Positions 16,484-25,203 of a stretch of 64,000 nt of DNA are shown here, piece after piece. The translations under genes were made by a program, and so were the position numbers. The DNA is taken from positions 1 through 64,000 of the forward strand of contig JAGBDZ010000061.1 in assembly GCA_017937215.1 (NCBI GenBank). The letters run 5' to 3'. Source of the stretch: Akkermansia sp. (GTDB taxonomy: Bacteria; Verrucomicrobiota; Verrucomicrobiia; Verrucomicrobiales; Akkermansiaceae). The notes under the pieces were generated by a model, which saw nothing but the letters and a program-made list of their open reading frames with translations, did not search any database and was not told where the DNA came from. Numbering within the stretch: the first letter of the stretch is position 1; each line of letters begins with the position of its first letter.

Positions 16484-17602
16484 ATGGATAAGATATTCAT
16501 AGCGTTTCGATACTTGCTCTGCCTGCTGGGCGCGGCAGGGTTGCTGTATACTTTCTCGTACCCGGATGCAGTTATCCCACCCAACCCGGCACTGGAGGAA
16601 ATGGAAGGTGTGCATTGGTACACGCTCAAACCCTTTGTGTGGGTGCTGCCGGCGCTGTTCATGGAGCTGGTAAGTGGCGTTGGGCCGCGGCGCAACATGG
16701 TATGGTTCGGGGCGCTGTTCAGCGTGCTTGGGCTGGCGCTGGCCGGCTATCCGGTGCTGCAAGCCCACTGGCCGGAGTATGTGGAACCGACCTTCAGCTA
16801 CCAGGGCGGCATGCTGGCTGCCGGGCTGGTGCACTATGTAGTATTTCTGGCGGTCAGCGTTGCGTTCCGCCTGGTTCTGCTGAATTACATGTTCCCACCG
16901 GAGGAACTACAGGAACAGCTCGAAATCGGTTTTGTCTCAGCCTCTGCCCTGGACCCCGCCCACGCGCGCACAGTGAAGGAAATTGCAGCCGAGGAGAAGA
17001 GACCGGAACACAAGTTTCAATTCAAAGCAGGTGATGCGCGCAATGCCCTGCGCTGGCGTTTATTGATGCGCCGCATGTTCCTGCGCAGCGTGGCGGCCAA
17101 TTGTTGCATGGCCGGTGGTCTGTTACTGCTTCTGCTCTGGTTCTTTCTGTATCCGCAACCCACAGCCGAGGAAGCACTGCAACGAGACAAGGCCCGTATG
17201 TTCGAGCACAGGGTGAATCCACACGGGCAGCCCCTGGCCACCACCGCAGCAGTGCACGCCTCTGCGCGCGTGATGAAGCATATCTCCGACTTCGAATCGC
17301 TTAGCGGCATGAGCCGCGAACAGGCTGAGCAATGGCTGGGAATGAATACTGTGCCCGAGGGCTACCGCGCCTGGCTGCGCGACGAACGCCCCATCAAGGT
17401 TCCCTCGGCCAATTATATGTACGAAAATCGAACCCGATTCCTCACCGTTACCAACGGCCGCTACCTCTGCGTGCTCTATATCCGCACCAACGAAGCAGAT
17501 GAAAGCATCGTGGTGGCAGAGCTGCAGGATGCCGGCTGGGATGCCGTGGCAGATGAGCAGCGCCGCCGCATGGGTACCGACTGGGGCGCCATTTACCGCT
17601 GA
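16484..17602 (+). CDS. Polytopic membrane protein of unknown function
   Basis: I do not recognise this 372-residue protein. It has four hydrophobic segments in its first half (around residues 5-25, 45-60, 70-85 and 105-130) and a fifth around 205-225 (CCMAGGLLLLLLWFFLY). Between the fourth and fifth lies a charged cytoplasmic or periplasmic section, and after the fifth a soluble domain of ~140 residues containing a W-x-x-x-N-rich stretch. No catalytic motif is visible. It is followed after 8 nt by a thioesterase gene, so the two are probably co-transcribed from the strong promoter at 16441-16469. Confidence 0.7.
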   Translation: MDKIFIAFRYLLCLLGAAGLLYTFSYPDAVIPPNPALEEMEGVHWYTLKPFVWVLPALFMELVSGVGPRRNMVWFGALFSVLGLALAGYPVLQAHWPEYVEPTFSYQGGMLAAGLVHYVVFLAVSVAFRLVLLNYMFPPEELQEQLEIGFVSASALDPAHARTVKEIAAEEKRPEHKFQFKAGDARNALRWRLLMRRMFLRSVAANCCMAGGLLLLLLWFFLYPQPTAEEALQRDKARMFEHRVNPHGQPLATTAAVHASARVMKHISDFESLSGMSREQAEQWLGMNTVPEGYRAWLRDERPIKVPSANYMYENRTRFLTVTNGRYLCVLYIRTNEADESIVVAELQDAGWDAVADEQRRRMGTDWGAIYR

Positions 17603-17610
17603 TTCCAATT

Positions 17611-18003
17611 ATGCCCGCTTTCATTTACAAACGCCGCATTGCCTTCCATGAGACAGACGCCGCCGGCGTGGTCTACTTTGCCAACTTCTTTCACCTGGCA
17701 GAGGAGGCCGAGACCCACGCCATCGCCTCGCTTAACTGTATAGTCACCCGAGACGGCTACCTTTACCCCCGTGTCCGCGTAGAAGCCGACTACCTGGCAC
17801 CACTGCATTTCTTTGACGAGGTAGCAGTACACTGCAACATCGACAAAATAGGCTCCAGCTCAATACACTGGAAATTTGATATCATCGGGCCAGATGGTCT
17901 TTGTGCCGCAGTGAAAGCTATTTCTGCCCGGCGGAAGCTCGATGGTTCTGCCGCCCCTTACTCCGATGAAGAGCGCGCAGCTTACTCGGTTCTATTACAG
18001 TGA
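17611..18003 (+). CDS. Acyl-CoA thioesterase, 4HBT (YbgC/FadM-like) hotdog protein
   Basis: This 130-residue single hotdog-domain protein has the family motif FHETDAAGVVYFANFF at residues 12-27, in which D16 is the expected catalytic acid of YbgC-type 4-hydroxybenzoyl-CoA thioesterases. It would hydrolyse acyl-CoA or aryl-CoA thioesters in the cytoplasm. The exact acyl chain cannot be predicted, and a 1,4-dihydroxy-2-naphthoyl-CoA hydrolase role in menaquinone synthesis is possible. It follows the membrane-protein gene by 8 nt. Its last 86 bp overlap, tail to tail, the 3' end of the convergent hydrolase gene. Confidence 0.88.
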   Translation: MPAFIYKRRIAFHETDAAGVVYFANFFHLAEEAETHAIASLNCIVTRDGYLYPRVRVEADYLAPLHFFDEVAVHCNIDKIGSSSIHWKFDIIGPDGLCAAVKAISARRKLDGSAAPYSDEERAAYSVLLQ

Positions 18004-19630
18004 CGGCGGGGTTCTTCTCGGCATACTCGCCAAGGATACGCTTCATTTCATTGGCCGTTTCCATGCAGTCCTGCACAGAGTGATCAGAAGGCACAATCGT
18101 CTCCGTACCCCAGGCGATATGACTTGACCAGTAAGGCACTACGCCATCCGAGGATTCAGGTGTATCCCCCTTCCCCTGGTCACCGATGATGGAGTGAGTC
18201 GGCACATTCCGGACCTCGAGTCCCTGCAAACCGGAGATGGAGTAGCTATCCGGCTTGAGCTGGTTCACGCTGGTAAACCACAGGTAGGCATCCTGTGGGT
18301 TGAGCAGGAGAATATCCTGCTGGAGGGTGGCAAGATTGTAGGCCTCCTTGAGCAGATTCTGCGGCAGACTGACCAATTTAGTCAGGAAGGTAGCCAGGCG
18401 GTATTTAGCCACCGGAGCTCCCCGGTGCGGCGTGGCCATGTAAACGACCATGCCGGCTTCGACCGGTTCAAAGAAATAATCCTTGCGCAGCGGCTCAATG
18501 GCCGGGTCCGGCAGAGGCTCGTGCACATAGCGCTTATCGAGGTACTGCGCGAGCGCCGCCTCGGGGATATCAGAAGCTTTAAGAAGATTCCACGGTTCCT
18601 TGCACTGGCTGTAGTGCGTGATAAGGCCGCCCATGGAATGCCCCACCACCACCATCTTGTCCCAGTTGGGATTCCGGTGGTGCGGGTCAACCTGGTCGCG
18701 CAGCGCTCTGATGGATTCGCGGTAGGCACGGGCAGTAACCGTCCAGGCCACCCCGGTGGGGTAGTTGAAATACCAGAACTGGTAATTCCTGCGGATTTCC
18801 GGATCGGCATAAAGACGATTGACCAGGTTATCGAAGGTACCGGCGGAGGACATGAGCCCATGGGTGAGGATAACCGGAATCTTGTTCGGGTTGTACACCT
18901 GAATGGATGAAAGGCCGGTGGTATTACGCAGCTCCTGCGGATGGAGCAGCCCGAGCCAGCGGTCGTCCTTCACGCGCGTGAGATTCCAGTACACCTCCAG
19001 CAGGGCGCTCCAGTCTGCCGCCAGCGGATACCTCAACTTACCGACGGTGATGAAATCCTCGCGATTGCGGGGCACAGCCCGGAAGCAGGGCTTGCCATCG
19101 GCTGTGAAAGTCATGACGGCGGTAAGCGTGCTCACAGTGCCGCGGGTCGCAATGTTGAACACATTTTCCGTGCCGGGTTTAATTTTCCCCTCGGGGATGA
19201 CCCCGACCAGCGGCACGCCCACACCGGGCAGAGTGTAGCGCTCCTTCAGTGCAGAGAGCTCCACATCTGCCGCGGGCACTATATCCTCATGCAGACCCAG
19301 AAACTTGCGGATTTGCTCATCGTTCTGGAACTGGAATTCAAAGTCGTCGTATTCGGGCAGCTTGTGTGCTTTGAGTGCATCGTAGCGCAAGCGGCGCACC
19401 AGGGTGAGGAGGTCCTTGTTATACTGGTGCAGTGCCAGCGCGCGTTCGCGGTCGCCCAGGTCCGGGTCAGCCAGCTGATTCCAGCTCACACGCAGGCGGC
19501 CCACCAAGTCAGCATCTCCCTGATTCTGGCGCGAGGGAATAGGCAATTCAGCCGTGGGAATCAACGGAGCTGAACACCCCAGCAGGAAAAGGGCGCTCAG
19601 GCAGAGATACAGCAGACGAACACGATGCAT
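17918..19630 (-). CDS. Lipoprotein alpha/beta hydrolase (lipase-like)
   Basis: This 570-residue protein has a lipoprotein signal peptide with lipobox LLGC (Cys19), so it is anchored in an envelope membrane. A central alpha/beta-hydrolase domain carries the oxyanion segment VILTHGLMSSAGTFDNL (~residues 243-260) and the nucleophile elbow GHSMGG (~327-332). A C-terminal DHSVQD segment probably supplies the catalytic His. The overall organisation resembles secreted esterase/lipase proteins that act on lipid or acyl esters, though the substrate is unknown. A near-perfect promoter puts the transcription start on the A of the ATG, suggesting a leaderless mRNA. The 3' end overlaps the convergent thioesterase gene by 86 bp. 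Confidence 0.87.
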   Translation of the reverse strand: MHRVRLLYLCLSALFLLGCSAPLIPTAELPIPSRQNQGDADLVGRLRVSWNQLADPDLGDRERALALHQYNKDLLTLVRRLRYDALKAHKLPEYDDFEFQFQNDEQIRKFLGLHEDIVPAADVELSALKERYTLPGVGVPLVGVIPEGKIKPGTENVFNIATRGTVSTLTAVMTFTADGKPCFRAVPRNREDFITVGKLRYPLAADWSALLEVYWNLTRVKDDRWLGLLHPQELRNTTGLSSIQVYNPNKIPVILTHGLMSSAGTFDNLVNRLYADPEIRRNYQFWYFNYPTGVAWTVTARAYRESIRALRDQVDPHHRNPNWDKMVVVGHSMGGLITHYSQCKEPWNLLKASDIPEAALAQYLDKRYVHEPLPDPAIEPLRKDYFFEPVEAGMVVYMATPHRGAPVAKYRLATFLTKLVSLPQNLLKEAYNLATLQQDILLLNPQDAYLWFTSVNQLKPDSYSISGLQGLEVRNVPTHSIIGDQGKGDTPESSDGVVPYWSSHIAWGTETIVPSDHSVQDCMETANEMKRILGEYAEKNPAVTVIEPSKLRALHRSKGRQNHRASAGQK

Positions 19631-19636
19631 GCAGCT

Positions 19637-19665
19637 ATTTTAGCGTCCACCAGCCACATTGTCAA
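19637..19665 (-). promoter_or_regulatory. Sigma70 promoter giving a leaderless transcript of the lipoprotein hydrolase
   Basis: On the minus strand TTGACA (19660-19665), a 17-bp spacer and TAAAAT (19637-19642) are followed by only 6 nt (AGCTGC) before the ATG at 19630-19628. A start site 7 nt past the -10 would fall on the A of the ATG. Confidence 0.75.
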
Positions 19666-19776
19666 AGCGTTATTTCGCTTAACAGCAAAACGTATAGGAG
19701 AATAGAAGCAAAGCCGGAGGAAATGGCGGGAAATGCATCGTAGCACAGGACCTCAGCCCCTAATTAAACGGGGCAC

Positions 19777-19812
19777 AAAAAAGGCAGGTTCCTGTTCGGA
19801 ACCTGCCTTTTT
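19777..19812. terminator. Bidirectional terminator at the end of the S10 operon
   Basis: A 10-bp stem (GGCAGGTTCC at 19783-19792, partner 19798-19807) is flanked by an A-run on the left and a T-run on the right. It works as an intrinsic terminator for the minus-strand operon 50 bp after rplN and could also stop plus-strand transcription. Confidence 0.9.
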
Positions 19813-19861
19813 CTGTGTAAGGAGTGTGGAAGTGATAAACTTCAACAAATACCCTTCCGCC

Positions 19862-20230
19862 TTACAGCACCTCGGGAGCGAGGGACACGATCTTCATGAA
19901 ACCTTTTTCACGAAGTTCGCGAGCCACCGGCCCGAAGATACGGGTACCACGCGGGTTGTTATCCTTATCGATAACCACCACGGCGTTGGTGTCGAAACGA
20001 AGCACGGAGCCATCGTCGCGACGGATGGGGGCGGCGGTACGCACCACCACAGCCTTCACCACCGTACCCTTCTTCACAGAAGCGGTCGGGATGGATTCGC
20101 GGATGTGGCAGGTGATGATATCGCCGATGTGAGCCTGGTCAGCACCGCTCTTGCCGATCACGCCAATCATCTTGGCAGTGCGGGCGCCGGTGTTGTCGGC
20201 CACCTGAACGAGGGATTCCATCTGGAGCAT
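19862..20230 (-). CDS. rplN: Ribosomal protein uL14
   Basis: This 122-residue protein is full length for L14, with the signature [20 protein letters not shown] at the N-terminus and [23 protein letters not shown] at the C-terminus. It binds 23S rRNA at the subunit interface. In most bacteria rplN is followed by rplX and rplE. Here it is the last gene, followed by a strong terminator. An AGGA-type ribosome-binding site lies about 13 nt upstream. Confidence 0.98.
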   Translation of the reverse strand: MLQMESLVQVADNTGARTAKMIGVIGKSGADQAHIGDIITCHIRESIPTASVKKGTVVKAVVVRTAAPIRRDDGSVLRFDTNAVVVIDKDNNPRGTRIFGPVARELREKGFMKIVSLAPEVL

Positions 20231-20258
20231 AGTAGGTAATGTCCTTTCTGGTTTGAGA

Positions 20259-20531
20259 TTAGTGTTTCAGGATTTCCACGAGCTCCCAGCGCTTCAGCGC
20301 GGAAAGCGGGCGGGTTTCACGGATGCGCACCTTGTCGCCGACCTTGGCGGTCTCGTTCTCGTCGTGAGCATAGAACTTCTTGCTCTTCTTCACGATTTTC
20401 TTGAACACGGGGTGCGGAACGCGGGCCACGTACTCCACAACGATGGTCTTGCTCATCTTGGTGGAGACAACAACGCCGACGCGTGTCTTACGAAGGCCCT
20501 GGGGCTTGGTCGTAGTAGTTTCTTCGCTCAT
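20259..20531 (-). CDS. rpsQ: Ribosomal protein uS17
   Basis: This 90-residue protein is the primary 16S rRNA-binding protein S17, recognised by [21 protein letters not shown] and [18 protein letters not shown]. It begins 28 nt before rplN in operon order. An AAGGA sequence lies 9 nt upstream of the ATG, one of the few clear ribosome-binding sites in this operon. Confidence 0.97.
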   Translation of the reverse strand: MSEETTTTKPQGLRKTRVGVVVSTKMSKTIVVEYVARVPHPVFKKIVKKSKKFYAHDENETAKVGDKVRIRETRPLSALKRWELVEILKH

Positions 20532-20559
20532 ATTCTAAGTCCTTGGGTTTTCGTTTGAG

Positions 20560-20763
20560 TTAGGCCTCGGCGCTGCCCTCGCCCTGAACGGTCAGGGCGC
20601 AGGCGAGTTCCTTGCGGACGATGCGGATGCGCTGGTTGTTCTCCAGCTGGCCGGTGGCCTGCTGGATGCGCAGGTTGAAGTACTCCTCGCGCAGGCCACG
20701 GATGTGGGCGGCGAGCTCCTTGGCGGGCATACCGCGGAAGTCTTTAGCTTTCTTTACAGGCAT
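20560..20763 (-). CDS. rpmC: Ribosomal protein uL29
   Basis: This 67-residue protein has the L29 helical hairpin core (ELAAHIRGLREEYFNLR, then ATGQLENNQRIRIVRKELA). L29 sits beside the peptide exit tunnel, near the SRP and trigger-factor docking site. It lies between rplP and rpsQ, as in the standard S10 order, and no Shine-Dalgarno is visible upstream. Confidence 0.95.
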   Translation of the reverse strand: MPVKKAKDFRGMPAKELAAHIRGLREEYFNLRIQQATGQLENNQRIRIVRKELACALTVQGEGSAEA

Positions 20764-20793
20764 AATAGTGTAATTTTTGAATGGTTACTAGTT

Positions 20794-21228
20794 TTAGGCC
20801 TGGGGTTCAACACCCTGGCGATAGACGAAACGAGTGCGGATACCCAGCTTGTTGGAGGCGAGGCGGAGAGCCTCACGAGCAGCGGACTCAGTCACACCAC
20901 CCACCTCGAACATGATGTTGCCGGGGCGGCAGACGGCCACCCAACCCTCAACAGCACCCTTACCCTTACCCATACGGGTGTCCGGCGGACGCTTGGTGAA
21001 GGACTTCTGCGGGAAGATGCGGATGTACACGCGGCCCTTACGGCGCAGGTAACGGTTGATGGCAATACGGCAAGCCTCGATCTGGTTGTTGGTCACCCAG
21101 CCGCGGGTGAGAACCTGCAGACCAAAGTCGCCAAAGGCAACATAGTCACCGCTGGTTGCATTGCCGCCGCGGTTGCCGCGGTGCATCTTGCGGTGGTTGT
21201 CCTTAATACGTTTGGGCATTAAAGGCAT
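20794..21228 (-). CDS. rplP: Ribosomal protein uL16
   Basis: This 144-residue protein is slightly longer than the common 137-residue L16 because the start reads MPLMPKR. The internal Met at residue 4 would give the usual MPKR start. The family core is intact: the arginine hydroxylation/tRNA-contacting loop and [11 protein letters not shown] are present. L16 organises the A-site side of the 50S subunit. AGGAG lies 9 nt before the first ATG, which supports the longer start. Confidence 0.97.
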   Translation of the reverse strand: MPLMPKRIKDNHRKMHRGNRGGNATSGDYVAFGDFGLQVLTRGWVTNNQIEACRIAINRYLRRKGRVYIRIFPQKSFTKRPPDTRMGKGKGAVEGWVAVCRPGNIMFEVGGVTESAAREALRLASNKLGIRTRFVYRQGVEPQA

Positions 21229-21269
21229 AGTCTTATTCTCCTATTGTTAAAGTTTCGTGTGTTCAGACA

Positions 21270-22001
21270 TTAGGCGTCGCGGCGGGAATCGCGGCGGGGA
21301 CGCGGGGCACGGTTCTGACGGCCACCACCCATCTGCGGGGCACCGGCAACCTCGGGGCGCTTGTTGATCCAGCACTTGATACCGATGATACCGTACAGCG
21401 TACGGGCCTCGGCAAAGCCGTAATCAATCGGGGCGCGCAGAGTCTGCAACGGCACTTTACCCTCGCGGTACTGCTCAGCACGGGCGATATCAGCACCACC
21501 CAGACGACCGGCGCAACGCACGCGGATACCCTCGGCACCGAAGTCCATGGCCACCTGCACGGCGCGCTTCATGGCGCGGCGGAAGGAAACGCGGCGCTCA
21601 AGCTGCGTGGCGATGTTCTCGGCCACAAGCTGGGCGTCGAGCTCCGGCTGGCGGATTTCCATGATATCGAGCTTGACCTGGGCGCCACTGCACAGCTTGG
21701 AGAGGGCGGCGGTCATTTCCTCGATGTTCTTGCCCTTGGGCCCGATGATAAGGCCGGGACGAGCGGTGGCGATGGTCACGCGGACGCTGTTCCATGCGCG
21801 CTCGATGGTGATGCGGGAAATCGCGGGCGTGGAGCCCTTGAGATCCTTGTTGAGGTCCGCGGTGTAGTCCTTGATGAACTTGCGGATCTTGAGGTCCTCG
21901 TGGAGCTTCGTGGCATAGTCCTTGCCCGTAGCATACCACTTGGAACGCCAGTCTTTAGTAACGGCAAGACGGAAGCCGATAGGATTTACTTTCTGACCCA
22001 T
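21270..22001 (-). CDS. rpsC: Ribosomal protein uS3
   Basis: This 243-residue protein has the N-terminal KH domain with the GxxG-type [10 protein letters not shown] loop and the S3 C-terminal domain ([29 protein letters not shown]). The C-terminal tail is Arg-rich ([14 protein letters not shown]). S3 forms part of the mRNA entry channel. No Shine-Dalgarno precedes the ATG; the 23-nt gap after rplV is A/T-rich. Confidence 0.98.
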   Translation of the reverse strand: MGQKVNPIGFRLAVTKDWRSKWYATGKDYATKLHEDLKIRKFIKDYTADLNKDLKGSTPAISRITIERAWNSVRVTIATARPGLIIGPKGKNIEEMTAALSKLCSGAQVKLDIMEIRQPELDAQLVAENIATQLERRVSFRRAMKRAVQVAMDFGAEGIRVRCAGRLGGADIARAEQYREGKVPLQTLRAPIDYGFAEARTLYGIIGIKCWINKRPEVAGAPQMGGGRQNRAPRPRRDSRRDA

Positions 22002-22024
22002 AGTGTTATGTTAGTTTGTTATGG

Positions 22025-22363
22025 TTATGCCTCTTTGTTTGCGAGGATGATAGTAATGTGGGAGGTGCGCTTGCGGATCATGTTAGCGGAACCGCGGGCG
22101 CGGGCCATCGTACGGCGGAAGGTGGGACCTTCGTCCACCATCACGCTCTTGAGCACGAGCTCATCAGCGGACAGGCCGTTGTTGTTCTCGGCGTTGGCCA
22201 CAGCGGCCTTCAGGGTCTTATTCAGGAGATAAGCGCCCTTCTTGGGGGTGTAGCTCAGCACGTCGGTAGCCTGGGTCACAGACATACCCTGGACGGCGGC
22301 GGCTACGTCGCGCATCTTCTTCGCAGAGATGCGAGCATTCTTGTATACTGCTTTCACTTCCAT
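22025..22363 (-). CDS. rplV: Ribosomal protein uL22
   Basis: This 112-residue protein carries the L22 core (KNARISAKKMRDVAAAVQGM) and the extended loop that lines the exit tunnel (DEGPTFRRTMARARGSANMIRKRTSHITIIL). In this operon it is separated from rpsS by an inserted envelope-protein gene, which is not the standard arrangement. The start context lacks a Shine-Dalgarno. Confidence 0.97.
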   Translation of the reverse strand: MEVKAVYKNARISAKKMRDVAAAVQGMSVTQATDVLSYTPKKGAYLLNKTLKAAVANAENNNGLSADELVLKSVMVDEGPTFRRTMARARGSANMIRKRTSHITIILANKEA

Positions 22364-22385
22364 TGTTATGGTATTTGTTGAAGAA

Positions 22386-23096
22386 TTAGTCGTTTGTTTT
22401 CACGGACACGCGGTCACCTACTGCGATGCTGAGCACCGGGTTGAGGTAGCGCTGAACCAACATGCCGGAGACGCTCTTGCGAACGTCTGTCACCAGCGTG
22501 GTGGCAATCACCTGGTCGCCGCGGAAAATTTCCATGGGCATGCCCACTTCCACCCCGCCCTTGCGGCCGGCGTTGATGACGATGAGCCCGGATTCGGAGT
22601 CGATGCTGAGCACCTTGGCCTCATCCAGCGTGCCATCAAACTCGCTCTGCTGCTTCTGGCGGAGGCCCAGGGCCACCTCCAGTTCCTGCAGGGCGGTCTC
22701 CAGAGCCTGCCGGGCGGTCTCATCCTCCACCATGGCACTGCGCTTGTACTCTGCCACTGCAGAGGCAAGGCGCAGGCTGCCCTGGCGCACCTCGTCCAGC
22801 TCGGTCCGGGTGGATTCGAGCATGGCCGCGATTTCGATGAGTTTTTCCTCCTGGCCGCCCAGGGCGGTGCCACCGAGCGCCTCGAGGCGCGCACTGACTT
22901 CCCTGAGCTGCTTGCGGGCTGCATCTGCATCTGCCCGGGCAAGCATGTAGCTTTCGCGGAGACTGGCCACCTGGCGTTCCAGCTGGTCGGTTTTGCGGTC
23001 CGTAGCACCATTTCCACCCTCACCGGCGCCGGCGCAGGTACCCGCGGCCAGAGCGGCCAGGGTCACAAGGCAGGAGCTGAGGTGAGCTGCGGTCAT
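22386..23096 (-). CDS. Exported coiled-coil protein inserted in the S10 operon
   Basis: This 236-residue protein is unrelated to any ribosomal protein. It starts with a hydrophobic export signal (residues ~4-24, LSSCLVTLAALAAGTCAGAG). A long charged coiled coil follows (~35-155, heptads rich in Glu, Arg, Leu and Ala). It ends in a compact beta-rich domain (~158-236) with the pattern of a small barrel (AKVLSIDSESGLIVINAG, KGGVEVGMPMEIF, SIAVGDRVSV), similar in layout to FlgT C-terminal or MreC-type barrels. The domain likeness is a visual judgement. It lies 22 nt after rpsS and 22 nt before rplV, on the same strand, so it must share the ribosomal transcript. The function is unknown; an envelope or periplasmic scaffold made in step with growth is plausible. 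Confidence 0.8.
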   Translation of the reverse strand: MTAAHLSSCLVTLAALAAGTCAGAGEGGNGATDRKTDQLERQVASLRESYMLARADADAARKQLREVSARLEALGGTALGGQEEKLIEIAAMLESTRTELDEVRQGSLRLASAVAEYKRSAMVEDETARQALETALQELEVALGLRQKQQSEFDGTLDEAKVLSIDSESGLIVINAGRKGGVEVGMPMEIFRGDQVIATTLVTDVRKSVSGMLVQRYLNPVLSIAVGDRVSVKTND

Positions 23097-23118
23097 GGTT
23101 CAGTTTCGGTTAATCTTA

Positions 23119-23388
23119 TTACTTCTTGCCGATGCCGCCGTGAGCCTTGAAGATTCGCGTAGGAGCGAATTCGCCGAGCTTGTGGCCCACCATGTTCTCC
23201 GTCACGTACACCGTGGCGAAAGACTTACCGGTGTGCACCAGGAAAGTGAGACCGACGAAATCCGGAATCACCATGGAGGCGCGGCTCCAGGTCTTGATCG
23301 GCTTGCGATCCCCGCTCTGCAGCTGGGCGTCAACCTTGTCGAGAAGAGGCTGGCTTACGAAGGGTCCTTTTTTGAGGGAACGTCCCAT
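23119..23388 (-). CDS. rpsS: Ribosomal protein uS19
   Basis: This 89-residue protein has S19 hallmarks: [11 protein letters not shown] at the start, [21 protein letters not shown], and [10 protein letters not shown] near the end. S19 sits in the 30S head and contacts the A-site finger. No Shine-Dalgarno precedes the ATG. Confidence 0.98.
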   Translation of the reverse strand: MGRSLKKGPFVSQPLLDKVDAQLQSGDRKPIKTWSRASMVIPDFVGLTFLVHTGKSFATVYVTENMVGHKLGEFAPTRIFKAHGGIGKK

Positions 23389-23415
23389 TGTTCTTAGAAA
23401 TGTTTGTGGTTAAAA

Positions 23416-24249
23416 TTACTTGGCTTTGCGGCGCTGCACGATGAACACATCGGAGGGCTTGCGGAGACGGCGGGTCTTCTGGCCCTTGACGTGACCCCAG
23501 GGGGACTTCAGGTGCTGACGACCACCACCGGACTTGGACTTACCTTCACCACCACCGTTGGGGTGGTCGACGGGGTTCATACACATACCGCGCACGGTCG
23601 GACGGATACCCATCCAACGGGTGCGACCGGCCTTACCGGAGGACTCGTTCATGTGCTGAGTGTTGCCCACCTGACCGATGGTGCAGTAGCACTCCACACG
23701 GAACTTGCGGATTTCGCCGGAAGGCATCTTAACCAGGGCGTACTCACCATCACGGTTGGAGAGCACAGCCTGCTGACCGGCGGAGCGAGCAATCTTACCA
23801 CCGGAACCGGGACGAATCTCGATGTTGTGAATAGCAGTACCCAGGGGTACATTCTTGAGGGGCATTGCGTTGCCCACCTTGGGAGCCACGTTCTCACCGC
23901 TCTGCACCGTCATGCCGACGGTCAGGCCCACAGGAGCCAGGATGTAGCTCTTGGTGCCATCAGCGTACTGGATGAGGGCGATGCGGCAGGTGCGGTTCGG
24001 ATCATACTCAATACCGATGACGGTAGCAGCTTCCGTGCGGGTGCGGCGGAAGTCCACCAGGCGGTAGTGGTACTTGTGGCCACCGCCGATGTGGCGGGTG
24101 GTGATGCGGCCGTTGTTGTTGCGGCCACCGCTCTTGCGGATGGGCTGCAGGAGGCTCTTTTCAGGCTTGGACTTGGTGATCTCGTCGAATGCGGGCAGAA
24201 CCTTGTAACGGTTGGACGGAGTGGTAGGCTTAAATGACTTGAGGGACAT
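23416..24249 (-). CDS. rplB: Ribosomal protein uL2
   Basis: This 277-residue protein is full length for L2, with the OB/SH3 folds and the conserved C-terminal [19 protein letters not shown] loop needed for peptidyl-transferase centre assembly. The preceding [18 protein letters not shown] motif is also intact. It lies between rplW and rpsS as expected. Confidence 0.98.
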   Translation of the reverse strand: MSLKSFKPTTPSNRYKVLPAFDEITKSKPEKSLLQPIRKSGGRNNNGRITTRHIGGGHKYHYRLVDFRRTRTEAATVIGIEYDPNRTCRIALIQYADGTKSYILAPVGLTVGMTVQSGENVAPKVGNAMPLKNVPLGTAIHNIEIRPGSGGKIARSAGQQAVLSNRDGEYALVKMPSGEIRKFRVECYCTIGQVGNTQHMNESSGKAGRTRWMGIRPTVRGMCMNPVDHPNGGGEGKSKSGGGRQHLKSPWGHVKGQKTRRLRKPSDVFIVQRRKAK

Positions 24250-24282
24250 GATAGCTTACTTTCTATTTGCGTGTTCCAATTA

Positions 24283-24567
24283 TCAGACAAGGTCCAGAGA
24301 CTCACCGTCAGCCAGGCGCACGAATGCCTTCTTCCAGGCGGGTGCGGTGCCGGCATCCTTCGTGCGCTTGCGGCGCACCTTGCCATCATAGTTAGCGGTG
24401 CGGACGGAGGCAACCTTCTTGCCGAAGGCCTTCTCCACAGCCTGCTTGATCTCGATCTTGGTGGCCTTCACCGCCACTTCGAGCGTAAGCACGCCGTTCT
24501 CCTCGTGCATCACGGTTGCCTTTTCGGAAACGCGCGGCTTCTTGATTACGTCGTAGATATCGTTCAT
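24283..24567 (-). CDS. rplW: Ribosomal protein uL23
   Basis: This 94-residue protein carries the L23 pattern DVIKKPRVSEKATVMHEENG and VEKAFGKKVASVRTANYDGK. L23 is the docking site for trigger factor and SRP at the tunnel exit. It starts 2 nt after the rplD stop codon, so the two are probably translationally coupled. Confidence 0.96.
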   Translation of the reverse strand: MNDIYDVIKKPRVSEKATVMHEENGVLTLEVAVKATKIEIKQAVEKAFGKKVASVRTANYDGKVRRKRTKDAGTAPAWKKAFVRLADGESLDLV

Positions 24568-24569
24568 GA

Positions 24570-25178
24570 TTACTTGGTGCGGTTGGCGATGATTTCCATA
24601 GCGGACTCCACGATGACGACCTTGCGGGCATCCAGCAGCTGCTCCACGTTCACCTCAGCGGCGGACATGAGGAGCACCTCGGCCACGTTGCGGCCGGCGC
24701 GCTTGGTCATCTCGTCGAAATTGTCGGCGATGATGAGGATCTTCTTACCCTCAGCAATCTCGGACACAGCGGCGACGAAGGACTTCGTCTTGCCGTCCTC
24801 GATGGAGAAGGAAGGAACGGTCACGACCTTACCACCGGTGATGATGTCGCCCAGCACGCGGCGCAGAGCCAGCTTGCGGGTGGACTTGTTCACCTTCTTG
24901 GAGTAGTCGCAGGGGCGGGGACCGAACACCACGCCACCACCCACAAAGATGGGGGACTGGTGGTCGCCGTGACGGGCATTACCCGTGCCCTTCTGGCGGT
25001 AGATCTTGCGGTTGTTACCAGCAACCTCACCGCGGGTCTTCGTGTTGGCGGAGCCGGTGCGGCGGTTGGCGCGGTAGGCAGTCACCAGGTCGTGCACGGC
25101 CTGGCTACCCTTCTCGGGGCCCACCGTCACGAGGCCGGCGGCGTTGGCTGCCTCGATTGTCAGTGTATTAGCGGACAT
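24570..25178 (-). CDS. rplD: Ribosomal protein uL4
   Basis: This 202-residue protein has the L4 extended loop (TKTRGEVAGNNRKIYRQKGTGNARHGD) that lines the exit tunnel, followed by the globular alpha/beta part. In E. coli L4 also represses the S10 operon by binding its leader. Whether that loop exists here cannot be told, because this operon begins with rpsL. An AGGA lies ~11 nt upstream of the start. Confidence 0.97.
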   Translation of the reverse strand: MSANTLTIEAANAAGLVTVGPEKGSQAVHDLVTAYRANRRTGSANTKTRGEVAGNNRKIYRQKGTGNARHGDHQSPIFVGGGVVFGPRPCDYSKKVNKSTRKLALRRVLGDIITGGKVVTVPSFSIEDGKTKSFVAAVSEIAEGKKILIIADNFDEMTKRAGRNVAEVLLMSAAEVNVEQLLDARKVVIVESAMEIIANRTK

Positions 25179-25203
25179 AGATAGGTTTTCCTAGTTCGTT
25201 TGT

